DNA of 64,000 nt, taken from the NCBI GenBank assembly GCA_021324265.1, contig JAJPJK010000009.1, positions 157,892-221,891 on the forward strand, written 5' to 3'. Below are positions 50,011 to 58,140 of the stretch, one piece after another (position 1 is the first letter of the stretch; the number at the start of each line of letters is the position of its first letter). Both the position numbers and the translations under genes were made by a program. The notes beneath the pieces were generated by a model. It saw only the letters and a list, made by a program, of their open reading frames with translations. It did not search any database and was not told where the DNA came from. Source of the DNA: Thermoproteota archaeon (lineage in GTDB: Archaea > Thermoproteota > Thermoprotei > Gearchaeales > Gearchaeaceae).

Positions 50011-50211
50011 ATGGTAAAGAGGAATAAAGAAATCATACCTAGGCCAAAGAGCTGTTTCAACAAGGTTAAGTGTCCTAACTGTGGAGCAGAAAGGATTATC
50101 TTTGATCACACTACAACGCCTATAGCGTGCAAAATCTGCAATCAAGAGCTTGCAAGACCTACTGGCGGCAAGGCCATAATTTTTGGCAAGATCGTAGCTA
50201 AGTATGGCTGA
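50011..50211 (+). CDS. rps27e: Ribosomal protein eS27
   Basis: 66 residues. C-F-N-K-V-K-C-P-N-C-G and C-K-I-C form the zinc site; P-T-G-G-K-A near the C-terminus is typical. Overlaps aIF2-alpha by 8 nt. Confidence 0.95.
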   Translation: MVKRNKEIIPRPKSCFNKVKCPNCGAERIIFDHTTTPIACKICNQELARPTGGKAIIFGKIVAKYG

Positions 50212-50989
50212 ATTCCCAAAGCCTAATACCATAGTAATAGCTACAGCAAAAAAAGTTTTGGAACACGGCGCTTATTTCAGCTTGGATGAGCACAAAGGAA
50301 TCGAGGCTTACATGCCCATTGGAGAAGTATCTAGTAGTAGAATCGTGGATATACGCGATGCGATAAAAGAAGGTAAGAAGTATGTATGTAAAGTTATAAG
50401 AGTTGATCCTTCAAGGAATTACATCGATATTTCTCTTAAAAGGGTTACAGAACAGGAGAGAAAGAGCAAATTGATTGAGTGGAAAAGGAATCAGAGAGCG
50501 GAGAAGCTACTCGATCTTGTAGCGTTCAAGACTAAAATGGATAAAAAAGCCCTTATTGAGGCTTTATCTCCTTATATAGGTTCTATTTTTGAAGACTACC
50601 TTGCCTTATTCGAGAAGCCTTTAAAAGAAGGTATAGAGATCCTTGACCAAACAGCTCTTGATACAACACTTAAGAAAGCTATTTTAGATGTGGCCAATGA
50701 GCATATAAAGATACCACTTCCGGAGCTTAAGGCTGAAATAACATTATCTACGCTCGCTGGTGATGGCGTAAAGCGAATTAAGGAAGTTTTGAGTGTTGTG
50801 GAAAATGAATTGACCAATATAAAAGGTATAAAATCCGTAGATATTAGCTATGTTGGTTCTTCGAGATTTTTGATAAGGATTCAGGCTATGAATTTCAAGA
50901 TAGCTGAGCTTGCAATAGAAAAATTAGATAAATTATTAGCTCAAAAAACAAATAACTTGGAAATCAGCTATTCTTTTAAGAGACTTTAA
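50204..50989 (+). CDS. Translation initiation factor aIF2 alpha subunit
   Basis: 261 residues. S1 domain (H-G-A-Y-F-S-L-D-E-H-K-G-I-E-A-Y-M-P), central helical domain and C-terminal alpha/beta domain (I-K-S-V-D-I-S-Y-V-G). Part of the heterotrimer bringing initiator tRNA to the ribosome. Its last 14 bases overlap nop10, which runs in the opposite direction. Confidence 0.95.
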   Translation: MAEFPKPNTIVIATAKKVLEHGAYFSLDEHKGIEAYMPIGEVSSSRIVDIRDAIKEGKKYVCKVIRVDPSRNYIDISLKRVTEQERKSKLIEWKRNQRAEKLLDLVAFKTKMDKKALIEALSPYIGSIFEDYLALFEKPLKEGIEILDQTALDTTLKKAILDVANEHIKIPLPELKAEITLSTLAGDGVKRIKEVLSVVENELTNIKGIKSVDISYVGSSRFLIRIQAMNFKIAELAIEKLDKLLAQKTNNLEISYSFKRL

Positions 50990-51149
50990 TCCCTTTCCTT
51001 TCGAGTATAGAGAAGAATTTAACTTCAAGATATTTATCGACCGGAGAAAACTTAGGAGGATGCACGTTTAATAGTTCTTTTGAGCCGCAAACTGGGCATT
51101 CATCCATTATAGTATATCTTTTACATCGAGCACATCTAAGAATTGCCAT
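50976..51149 (-). CDS. nop10: H/ACA RNP protein Nop10
   Basis: 57 residues. M-A-I-L-R-C-A-R-C-K-R-Y-T and C-P-V-C-G form the zinc ribbon; H-P-P-K-F-S-P-V-D-K-Y is the highly conserved linker to the C-terminal helix. It partners Cbf5 in pseudouridylation complexes. In most archaea nop10 follows aIF2-alpha on the same strand; here it is inverted, overlapping aglB by 14 nt upstream and the aIF2-alpha end by 14 nt downstream. Confidence 0.93.
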   Translation of the reverse strand: MAILRCARCKRYTIMDECPVCGSKELLNVHPPKFSPVDKYLEVKFFSILERKGIKVS

Positions 51150-53265
51150 TCAAGATGTAGCTTGGATAGTTGATCTTGAATATAAGCACTGCGCCATGGG
51201 GTGATTGATAAACGAGTGAAAAGTATGTAGGTGCGGGAATGTTGATTGTGCTAAGTATTGTAGGATAAATTTGCCTAACATTGGGTATATTTATGAAAAG
51301 CATTTTATATAGCGTAACATCTTTAGCTTTTGGTCCTATCGGTAATGTTAACGAAATCTGGCTTTGACCTATCGTTACTGTTGTTTGATTTAGATACCAT
51401 TGTCTAACTTGCTGGTCTGTATAGTTGTAACCTATCCTTAGCATCCAATAACTCTTTTCTAGATCACCTCCAATAGGTATGAGATAACCTGAATAATTAT
51501 ACATATCCTCATATACCAAAACATAGGATGCACCGAATTGATGGAATATTTTCAAAGAGGTATTTTCATCGCTTATTAGCGCTCTTGCGAGCATGTAGAT
51601 TTGAGTATAGTTGGAGTTAGCGTTATCTGCTAATGTGATCCTTCCAGTATTAACAGTGATCCAATATCCGTAATCCCACCAAGCTGCTATTACTGCATTT
51701 TCTGGGAGGTTATTTTTAATCCATTGGAATGTAGCTATCCAATCATAGGTAACACTTCCAGTTTCTGTTGATATTATGCTCTGCGGTAAGCTACCTGCTT
51801 TCAGAGGATTTGTTTGTGTAGCTGTTGCTGTGAATATTGTCAACAAAACCAATACTATTAGCAATACAGCTCCATAACTTGTGGGAATTCCCTTGAATAG
51901 CCTACTTCTTCTCCTTTCACTATACTCCTTAACTGGTCTGAATATGGTAGCATATGAACTCAGCAAAGCAGCGATGCCTATCGATCCTACTAGCATGACA
52001 GGCTGCGTAGAGAGCATGAAAAGTCTGCTCGTTGAAGCAGTAGCGTGCAAAGAAGTAATTGTTGTTATGATCAAGAATATATCGATGTTAGTAGCGCGTT
52101 TTGTGATCAAATAAATACCGAAAGGTAGTAAAATGAACATAAGATTGAAGTTTAAAAAGAATTGAGCCCATGTGGTCGCGAAGTGCTCTGCTACAGATTC
52201 AAGCCAAGGATTCTCTGCCTTATAGAAGGGATTTATTACTATTAAGAACTTTCCGAATACTCCTGTAAAATATCCTAACCTAACCATCAAATAAGAGAAG
52301 CCTATTAGACCTGCTACTAAGATGAGGGAATAAATTGCAATTCTAATAGGATTCCTACCTCGTAGATACTTGAATAAGTATAGCTCAGCGAATATGCCCG
52401 CATATGCTAAATATACAAGTATCATTTGAGCTGTAGGCAAATATGTCCTAGCTCTTGGTACTATTAGACCGAAAATCAATGCTATCGTCATAGAAATGAG
52501 GTAATATCTAATGAAGTCGTTGTTAATCCTCCTGAATACTATTAATGCAAGTATTGTCAATGCTAGTAGATTCAAGACATAGATGAAAGCTCCCCATGTC
52601 ATCACAAGCAATCCTAGCGAAAGGCCACCTACTATGCTCCAAATTTTTCTGCCACCTTTTGCAGTCTTTATAAAAGATAAAATGAAGAGTGCTATGTAAA
52701 TTTGGGATATGCTATCATCATCGAAGAACCCATAGCTTGTTCTTGGGAGTGTGGCAGCTGATATTGCGAAGAAGAATGAAGCGATTAGGCCTGCAGTTCT
52801 GCTATGAACTTCTTTACCAATGAAATATATCAAAACTGTCGTTATTGCTGCGGAGAAAGCTGGAATGAAACCAACTAAATACATGAGGGATACATCTATG
52901 CCCAAACTTCTTACAATTAGATAAACAAAGGCTCCAAGGAAGGGAACACCTGGATATGCTCCAGAAGCAATGTCTCTTCCGCTTGGGTACCACATTTGAG
53001 TGTTAACAGGTTGGAAGAACCATGCAATGAAACCCCACCAACCACGATCAACGACCCATTGCGCTTCATAGTATTGGAAGTAAGGGTCGAATTCATTTAA
53101 ATAGGGCCCATATTGAAGGGGTAGCAATCTAATTGCAAGTGTTATGATGAAGTTGAATACTAGCACTACTGCTATTACTGCGGTATCAGCTGAAGGTTTA
53201 GGAAGAGCACCAAAGGGTTTGGAGACTAACTTGATGAAATTCTTTACCCTTTTTCTCCAACTCAT
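51136..53265 (-). CDS. aglB: Oligosaccharyltransferase AglB (STT3 homologue)
   Basis: 709 residues with about a dozen membrane segments. The first external loop has N-E-F-D-P-Y-F-Q-Y-Y (metal site), a later loop has the STT3 hallmark W-W-D-Y-G-Y-W. It transfers lipid-linked oligosaccharide to Asn of secreted proteins, for example the Asn-rich pilin-like proteins at 55.8 and 57.7 kb. Promoter in the 39-bp gap to gcvH. Confidence 0.95.
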   Translation of the reverse strand: MSWRKRVKNFIKLVSKPFGALPKPSADTAVIAVVLVFNFIITLAIRLLPLQYGPYLNEFDPYFQYYEAQWVVDRGWWGFIAWFFQPVNTQMWYPSGRDIASGAYPGVPFLGAFVYLIVRSLGIDVSLMYLVGFIPAFSAAITTVLIYFIGKEVHSRTAGLIASFFFAISAATLPRTSYGFFDDDSISQIYIALFILSFIKTAKGGRKIWSIVGGLSLGLLVMTWGAFIYVLNLLALTILALIVFRRINNDFIRYYLISMTIALIFGLIVPRARTYLPTAQMILVYLAYAGIFAELYLFKYLRGRNPIRIAIYSLILVAGLIGFSYLMVRLGYFTGVFGKFLIVINPFYKAENPWLESVAEHFATTWAQFFLNFNLMFILLPFGIYLITKRATNIDIFLIITTITSLHATASTSRLFMLSTQPVMLVGSIGIAALLSSYATIFRPVKEYSERRRSRLFKGIPTSYGAVLLIVLVLLTIFTATATQTNPLKAGSLPQSIISTETGSVTYDWIATFQWIKNNLPENAVIAAWWDYGYWITVNTGRITLADNANSNYTQIYMLARALISDENTSLKIFHQFGASYVLVYEDMYNYSGYLIPIGGDLEKSYWMLRIGYNYTDQQVRQWYLNQTTVTIGQSQISLTLPIGPKAKDVTLYKMLFINIPNVRQIYPTILSTINIPAPTYFSLVYQSPHGAVLIFKINYPSYILNGNS

Positions 53266-53269
53266 TGAA

Positions 53270-53281
53270 CTTTATATAAAG
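53270..53281. promoter_or_regulatory. Palindromic TATA box between aglB and gcvH
   Basis: CTTTATATAAAG is a perfect 12-bp palindrome centred 29 bases before the gcvH ATG. aglB, starting at 53265 on the other strand, probably uses the neighbouring TTAAATAAATAA (about 53286-53297 in complement). Confidence 0.6.
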
Positions 53282-53304
53282 CCTTTATTTATTTAACCTT
53301 TGTT

Positions 53305-53688
53305 ATGGAAAATCTTTATCCAAAGGATAGAAAGTACACAAAAGAACATGAGTGGGCCCTTTTGGAAAAGGATGTAGCTATTGTGGGCATAACTTGGTAT
53401 GCACAATCAAAGATGAAGGATATAGTTTATATTGAGTTACCTAAGCTTGGAAAAAAAGTAAAGAAAGGTGAGGTCTTAGCAGTGATTGAATCTGTAAAGA
53501 CTGCTTCTGATGTATATTCTCCTGTAAGCGGTGAAGTAATAGAAGTCAATAAGGATCTTGAAAGGAATCCTGAGATATTGAACAAAGATCCCTACAATAA
53601 GGGATGGATTGCGAAGATAAAGATAACTGACTTAGAAGAGACCAAACAGCTTTTGAGTGCTGAAGAATACCAGAAATTTGTTTCCTAA
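53305..53688 (+). CDS. gcvH: Glycine cleavage system H protein (lipoyl carrier)
   Basis: 127 residues. K-E-H-E-W and the lipoylation site E-S-V-K-T-A-S (Lys65) are diagnostic. No P, T or L proteins of glycine cleavage lie in the window, so it stands alone here; it could be a lipoate carrier for the lipoate ligase at 60.6 kb. Convergent with the next gene through CTAA interlocked stops. Confidence 0.93.
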   Translation: MENLYPKDRKYTKEHEWALLEKDVAIVGITWYAQSKMKDIVYIELPKLGKKVKKGEVLAVIESVKTASDVYSPVSGEVIEVNKDLERNPEILNKDPYNKGWIAKIKITDLEETKQLLSAEEYQKFVS

Positions 53689-54182
53689 ATTTTTTTTCTT
53701 GTATTAAATGTGAAAATAATTCCTTTAGATTTAAGAACTGAAAGCCAAGTATCATAAGCTATATCTAAATATTTCTTCATTTCCTCTGGCTCCTTCATCT
53801 TTTGGCTTAAGTAAAGAGAATATTCAATGATCGCCCTAGCATGCTCTAAATCCTCAGAATCCTTTAGTTTTAGGCCCTTCTCGCTTACCAATTTCATAGA
53901 TTTTTCGAGATCGAATACATAGAGTGGTCTTCTCCTGTAACTGGTAAACAATATCCATATGGCACTTACAACTGCTATGAAATATGATACCATGACCAAC
54001 CAAGAGTGGCCTAGATAAATTCCTAATAAGTAAATAAAAGCTCCTATTAGCAATCCGAACATCCCAGTAATTGGGTTTGGTTTCCTAATCACTGTGAATG
54101 GATCTAGGAATGCGAAATCATATATGAGCGCAAGTATGAAAAGTCTACGAAGCTGTGCAAGCCATTTTAACTGCTCTTCCAT
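53685..54182 (-). CDS. Hypothetical membrane protein
   Basis: 165 residues from ATG 54182 (M-E-E-Q-L-K-W-L-A); a longer start at 54221 would overlap the divergent gene. Two or three hydrophobic segments (about residues 12-26, 38-55, 60-78), then a soluble helical C-terminal half containing tetratricopeptide-like helices (L-E-H-A-R-A-I-I-E-Y-S-L-Y). Not recognised. Lies next to aglB and carS, both membrane-glycan or lipid genes. Confidence 0.65.
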   Translation of the reverse strand: MEEQLKWLAQLRRLFILALIYDFAFLDPFTVIRKPNPITGMFGLLIGAFIYLLGIYLGHSWLVMVSYFIAVVSAIWILFTSYRRRPLYVFDLEKSMKLVSEKGLKLKDSEDLEHARAIIEYSLYLSQKMKEPEEMKKYLDIAYDTWLSVLKSKGIIFTFNTRKKI

Positions 54183-54219
54183 CAAAAATAAATTAATGTT
54201 AAAGATGAATATATGTAGC

Positions 54220-54618
54220 ATGGTAGAAAGATTTGAAGAGCTTCCTCCGAAGATAAGAAGGGTTCTAAATTATCTATTCAATAATATTGCTCCATATCTT
54301 TTGGCAATCGTTACAATAGCATACTTGGCAGGAATAATCTTCGTGATAACTCAGAATACGATTCCATATATTCAAACAGGCCCTAATTCTCCTCCCATCA
54401 TCATATATCCGAATTCTGCATCTCAACAAACGATTCTAGAAACTACTTTGGTCTTCATCATTCTCTTATTCATATTCGTTAGTTTGCTAGGCATATATAC
54501 AGTTGGAAGTAGGAAATATCATGCAAAGCCACCTACAACGCTTTTAGCACTATCAATATTCCTATTCTTCGTGCTCTTTTTCGTCATGTGGGTAATGCTT
54601 TTACAGAAGGTACCTTAG
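54220..54618 (+). CDS. Hypothetical small membrane protein
   Basis: 132 residues from ATG 54220. Three hydrophobic segments (about 25-45, 73-95, 108-128). A short extracellular stretch rich in Asn/Pro/Ser lies between the first two. Start chosen because M-V-E-R-F-E-E-L-P-P follows a TATA-like AAATAAATTA about 28 bases upstream. No family recognised. Confidence 0.65.
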   Translation: MVERFEELPPKIRRVLNYLFNNIAPYLLAIVTIAYLAGIIFVITQNTIPYIQTGPNSPPIIIYPNSASQQTILETTLVFIILLFIFVSLLGIYTVGSRKYHAKPPTTLLALSIFLFFVLFFVMWVMLLQKVP

Positions 54619-55152
54619 CTAAAGCGGTTTATCCTTAATACCCATCTTGAAGGCACTTGCATTTGTGAGCACATGAACAAGAAAGGTTATTGTAAAAAGA
54701 TATATTACCAAGTCATATGAAATGGGTCCAAGAAATATAGACCTTAACAATATAGCAAATATCAGGAAACCAGTCTGATCGAAGATTGGTAAAGTATCAC
54801 CTCTTTCAATGTTAAGCCTCCTTTTTATGAAGGAACCTATGATATCACCAATCAATGAGCCAGTTACGAGCAAAAATCCTTCAAGCATATTCACATAAAT
54901 GAATGGTATATCTAGAAGCATTTGCATGTAGTATATTACTGTGAAATACAGATAACCTACAATAAAGCCGAAGATAGTCCCTTCAACTGTCTTACCATCT
55001 CCTAAAATCCTTTTTCCATCTCTAAATTTTTTCCCAAAGTCAAGTGGCATCCTTTCATCGAGGATATTTGCAAGGAATAGAGGTGCAGAGTTGGTTGCAT
55101 AACAAGGTGAAATATAGATCAATGGCAATAAGTATGGAACTAAGCTATCCAT
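54619..55152 (-). CDS. carS: CDP-archaeol synthase
   Basis: 177 residues, multi-spanning. P-L-D-F-G-K-K-F-R-D-G-K-R-I-L-G-D-G-K-T-V-E-G is the CarS/DUF46 signature that binds CTP and metal. It activates digeranylgeranylglyceryl phosphate for polar lipid synthesis. Its stop abuts the convergent neighbour; its start overlaps the upstream gene by 13 nt. Confidence 0.92.
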   Translation of the reverse strand: MDSLVPYLLPLIYISPCYATNSAPLFLANILDERMPLDFGKKFRDGKRILGDGKTVEGTIFGFIVGYLYFTVIYYMQMLLDIPFIYVNMLEGFLLVTGSLIGDIIGSFIKRRLNIERGDTLPIFDQTGFLIFAILLRSIFLGPISYDLVIYLFTITFLVHVLTNASAFKMGIKDKPL

Positions 55153-55691
55153 TGTTTCAAATCCTCTATATCAATTATTTTTGTAAGATTCGAATCCATA
55201 TCCTTCACTTTTATCTCAGGTTTATTTCCTTCAATATTCAGCGATATTTCAAAGTCGCACCAATATTTTATTAGATTGAAAACAGGGTCTTTGATAGAAT
55301 CGACCAGAAATATGGCAATGGAATCTTTGCTCTCCGTCATTAAGCGGATATATGAAAGAAATAAATTTAGCCTAACGAAATAATTTATGTTGTCAATAAC
55401 TTCTAGATTTAGCATTGATACGTTATCGAAAATAAGTATTGTATCCTTAAGCCAAGGAAAACCCATTATTAGTGAGATCATGTCTTCTAAGCCATTATAA
55501 GGCAAAAATTTTACTTCTTTATTAATTTTATTAATATCTAATAAGTTAATTATATTAAAATAATTTGAAAAATAATAGTTGATTCTTTTTTTGTTTTTTA
55601 TTTCGTTTATAATACTAATTAGTAAATTATATTTATATGCGGAATTTTCAGAGATAATACTAATGCAGAAATATTCTCTATTTATTCTCAT
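55140..55691 (-). CDS. Hypothetical Asn/Ile-rich protein, possible degenerate RecA-like ATPase
   Basis: 183 residues from ATG 55691. Very AT-rich with many Asn, Ile and Lys. D-T-I-L-I-F-D-N-V-S-M-L looks like a Walker B strand and I-A-I-F-L-V-D-S a following strand, but no Walker A P-loop is present. The start is chosen because the upstream codons belong to tRNA-Arg, which ends two bases before this ATG. Overlaps carS by 13 nt. Confidence 0.6.
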   Translation of the reverse strand: MRINREYFCISIISENSAYKYNLLISIINEIKNKKRINYYFSNYFNIINLLDINKINKEVKFLPYNGLEDMISLIMGFPWLKDTILIFDNVSMLNLEVIDNINYFVRLNLFLSYIRLMTESKDSIAIFLVDSIKDPVFNLIKYWCDFEISLNIEGNKPEIKVKDMDSNLTKIIDIEDLKQWIA

Positions 55692-55693
55692 TA

Positions 55694-55768
55694 CGCCCTG
55701 GATGGGATTCGAACCCATGACCTACGGCTTAGGAGGCCGCCGCTCTATCCTAGCTGAGCTACCAGGGC
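55694..55768 (-). tRNA. tRNA-Arg (anticodon CCU)
   Basis: 75 nt. Acceptor GCCCTGG/CCAGGGC, discriminator G at 55694; anticodon CCT (complement of 55731-55733) in loop CTCCTAA closed by GCGGC/GCCGT; T-loop TTCGAAT. After the discriminator come UA and then the AUG of the next gene on the same strand. Confidence 0.96.
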
Positions 55769-55842
55769 ATCCGTAGTATTTAATTTTGGATGTCTTATTT
55801 GTTTTTTGCGTGATCATATACCTTTTATAAGAATAAAGGTTG

Positions 55843-56655
55843 ATGGCTGCAGTATCTTCAGCGCTAGGTTCTTTCTTTTTAGTCATATTAATATCATTCT
55901 CCACTTTCTTCTATATCTATGTAGCAGCTAGGACATTTGATTCTCTAACGATTTATATGAACAAGTTGGAAAAACTCGAGGAGAAAGATTCAGAGCGAAT
56001 AACTTTACTAGCCTCATTCATTGATAGGCTTTTTCCATCATTCATCAAAAGCTCAAGCTCTAACTCATCAGGATCCATTTATGATATCTTAAGCGGTAAT
56101 CCTTTCATTTCATACTCTAACTCTGGCAATCTTTCAATAACTTTTGTTTTCCTGCATATACCTTCAGGATCATTATGGTCGTTAAATCTAGAATACTATA
56201 CATTTAGCATCAATCGATTGAACGCAACTTTCATGATATCCTTGCATGGAAACGAGAATTCCACTATTTATAATGCTTCAATAGTAGTTTCTAATGTTTC
56301 ATCTATTGAAAGTCTTTCAATAATTTTCGATGGGAATTTGATTTCGAACAGTGCAGAAATTGAAATTGCTTTGAATACTGGCATAAAGGATTTCCTCGGC
56401 TTGGGAATAAAGCAGATTAGTCTAAAGTCACTTGATTCAACATCCCATTTCGCTTTCTTCGTTCTGTATAACGCAGGTAATTATGAATCTAAGATCCTAT
56501 CTTTGATCTTGTTCAATGATAGAAGTTTTCAGTTCTACAGTATTAATGCATCTATCCAGCCACTTAGCATGTCATGGATCATTTTAGTCACAAACGTTAC
56601 TTATGGCTACGCTAAGCTAATAACTGAGAGGGGCAATGTTTTTTATCACCTTTAA
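55843..56655 (+). CDS. Secreted/membrane-anchored protein, pilin-like N-terminus
   Basis: 270 residues from ATG 55843. A-A-V-S-S-A-L-G followed by a hydrophobic helix of about 22 residues (residues 10-31) resembles archaeal type IV pilin-like anchors. The rest is Ser/Asn/Ile-rich with many N-X-S/T sequons, suited to AglB glycosylation. TATA-like CCTTTTATAAG about 25 bases upstream. Surface function inferred; no family recognised. Confidence 0.6.
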   Translation: MAAVSSALGSFFLVILISFSTFFYIYVAARTFDSLTIYMNKLEKLEEKDSERITLLASFIDRLFPSFIKSSSSNSSGSIYDILSGNPFISYSNSGNLSITFVFLHIPSGSLWSLNLEYYTFSINRLNATFMISLHGNENSTIYNASIVVSNVSSIESLSIIFDGNLISNSAEIEIALNTGIKDFLGLGIKQISLKSLDSTSHFAFFVLYNAGNYESKILSLILFNDRSFQFYSINASIQPLSMSWIILVTNVTYGYAKLITERGNVFYHL

Positions 56656-56688
56656 TCAATTAATATCGAAACTCCCTACATTATTCTC

Positions 56689-57615
56689 ATGGATGAAGTC
56701 CTAGATATCAGGATTAGAAAGAATATGAGCATTGTAGAGCTTATTGAAGAGCTCAGGAACTCCTCAGCCTTCATGGCAAAACATTTAGCTGAGGCTTGTA
56801 AGATATTCGAGGAAATGATTCTCGATGAGGATTGTTTTGTTTTTCTGTCTTTCACAGCAAATCTAGTTGCAACTGGCATAAGGGGTGTAATATCCAAAAT
56901 GATAGAAAGAGGATATCTAGATGCCATCATAACTACAGGCGGTGCAATTGACCATGATATAGCGCGTTCTCTGGGAGGAAAATATTACGCAGGAGACTTC
57001 GATCTAGATGATAAAGAATTGCATGATAAGGATATACATAGGCTAGGTAATGTGCTCATACCTTTAGATAGCTATGGGCTGGTAATAGAGAAATTTGTCA
57101 GACAAAATCTAAGGAGTTTCCTAGAAAAAGAGAAAACAGTTTCCCCAAGCAGGCTGTGTAGCATTGTTGGTGGATTACTTAATGATGATAAATCCATTCT
57201 TAGACAAGCATATTTGAGATCTGTCCCAATTTATTGTCCAGGCATTGTTGATTCATCTTTCGGCACTGCACTCTTCTTCCTTGCTCAAACTGAAAAATTT
57301 CAACTCGATCTTTTCAGCGATATGAAAGAACTCCTCGATATCGTGTATTCATACAAGAGGACAGGTGCGCTAATTATAGGTGGGGGCATAAGTAAGCATC
57401 ATCTACTTTGGTGGAATCAATTCAAAGATGGCCTTGATTACTGCGTATATATTACTACTGCAACTGAATATGATGGCAGTCTTTCCGGCGCAAGGCCAAG
57501 AGAGGCGATATCATGGAAAAAGCTAAAGCCTAGTTCTAAGCAGACCTTTTTGTTCTGTGATGCGAGCATTGCGCTTCCTTTAATAGCACAATATTGCATT
57601 GAAAAAATCGGCTAA
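56689..57615 (+). CDS. dys: Deoxyhypusine synthase
   Basis: 308 residues. L-S-F-T-A-N-L-V-A-T-G-I-R-G (NAD site), T-T-G-G-A-I-D-H-D, G-G-G-I-S-K-H-H and E-Y-D-G-S-L-S-G-A, ending with S-W-K-K that holds the catalytic lysine. It transfers the aminobutyl group of spermidine to aIF5A. The sequence is of the crenarchaeal form (V-D-S-S-F-G-T). Uses polyamines made through SpeD. Confidence 0.94.
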   Translation: MDEVLDIRIRKNMSIVELIEELRNSSAFMAKHLAEACKIFEEMILDEDCFVFLSFTANLVATGIRGVISKMIERGYLDAIITTGGAIDHDIARSLGGKYYAGDFDLDDKELHDKDIHRLGNVLIPLDSYGLVIEKFVRQNLRSFLEKEKTVSPSRLCSIVGGLLNDDKSILRQAYLRSVPIYCPGIVDSSFGTALFFLAQTEKFQLDLFSDMKELLDIVYSYKRTGALIIGGGISKHHLLWWNQFKDGLDYCVYITTATEYDGSLSGARPREAISWKKLKPSSKQTFLFCDASIALPLIAQYCIEKIG

Positions 57616-57672
57616 TGTTTTCTAAGCTCTAAAGGCATTATTGCACTAAATATCAAAATAAAAATCATATAC

Positions 57673-58110
57673 GTGAATGCCAAAGCTGTGAGCGAAATAA
57701 TTTCAAATTTAATCAGCATATCTTTGGTCTTATTACTTAGCCTTATTTCCTTCCTTTATGCCTATGAAAACTTTTCAAATGAATATTCGAAGTTCAACTC
57801 AGTAATGCAGGGATTTGAATCGATTCAAAGCAAGGATTTGCTCATAGTACATGCACAAATCATAAACAAGATGCTTTATCTCGTTCTGAAGAATATCGGA
57901 GAAAACACAATCGTACTAGAATCAATTGAAATTAAATCAAACATTTCTATGATTTCGCTAAACATCAATTCAACTCTTGAGCAAGGAAATATTAAACTTT
58001 TCCAATTCTACATAGGCACTTTCGAAGTTGTATCAGGCTCTAGCATAATTGTTTATTACACTGAAACTGGTGTTTCAAGGGTTCTAAATGAAACTGCAAG
58101 TTTAGTTTAA
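57673..58110 (+). CDS. Archaeal type IV pilin-like protein
   Basis: 145 residues. N-terminal K-A-V-S-E-I-I-S-N-L followed by a long hydrophobic helix is the classic class III signal/pilin pattern, cleavable by a prepilin peptidase between A and V. The remainder is a short Ser/Asn/Ile-rich beta domain with N-X-S/T sequons. No archaellum or pilus ATPase gene is nearby. Confidence 0.7.
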   Translation: MNAKAVSEIISNLISISLVLLLSLISFLYAYENFSNEYSKFNSVMQGFESIQSKDLLIVHAQIINKMLYLVLKNIGENTIVLESIEIKSNISMISLNINSTLEQGNIKLFQFYIGTFEVVSGSSIIVYYTETGVSRVLNETASLV

Positions 58111-58140
58111 AATAAATATTAAAGGATATTTATTCAGCCA

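Noticed and set aside
55692..55718. Longer start of the Asn/Ile-rich protein inside tRNA-Arg
   Set aside because: These codons are the 3' end of the tRNA; ATG 55691 directly follows it.
56689..57615. Deoxyhypusine synthase lacking Asp residues that bind spermidine in the human enzyme (GDM to GTA, GSDSG to GSLSG)
   Set aside because: From memory, crenarchaeal and other archaeal enzymes carry the same changes, so this is the normal lineage form.
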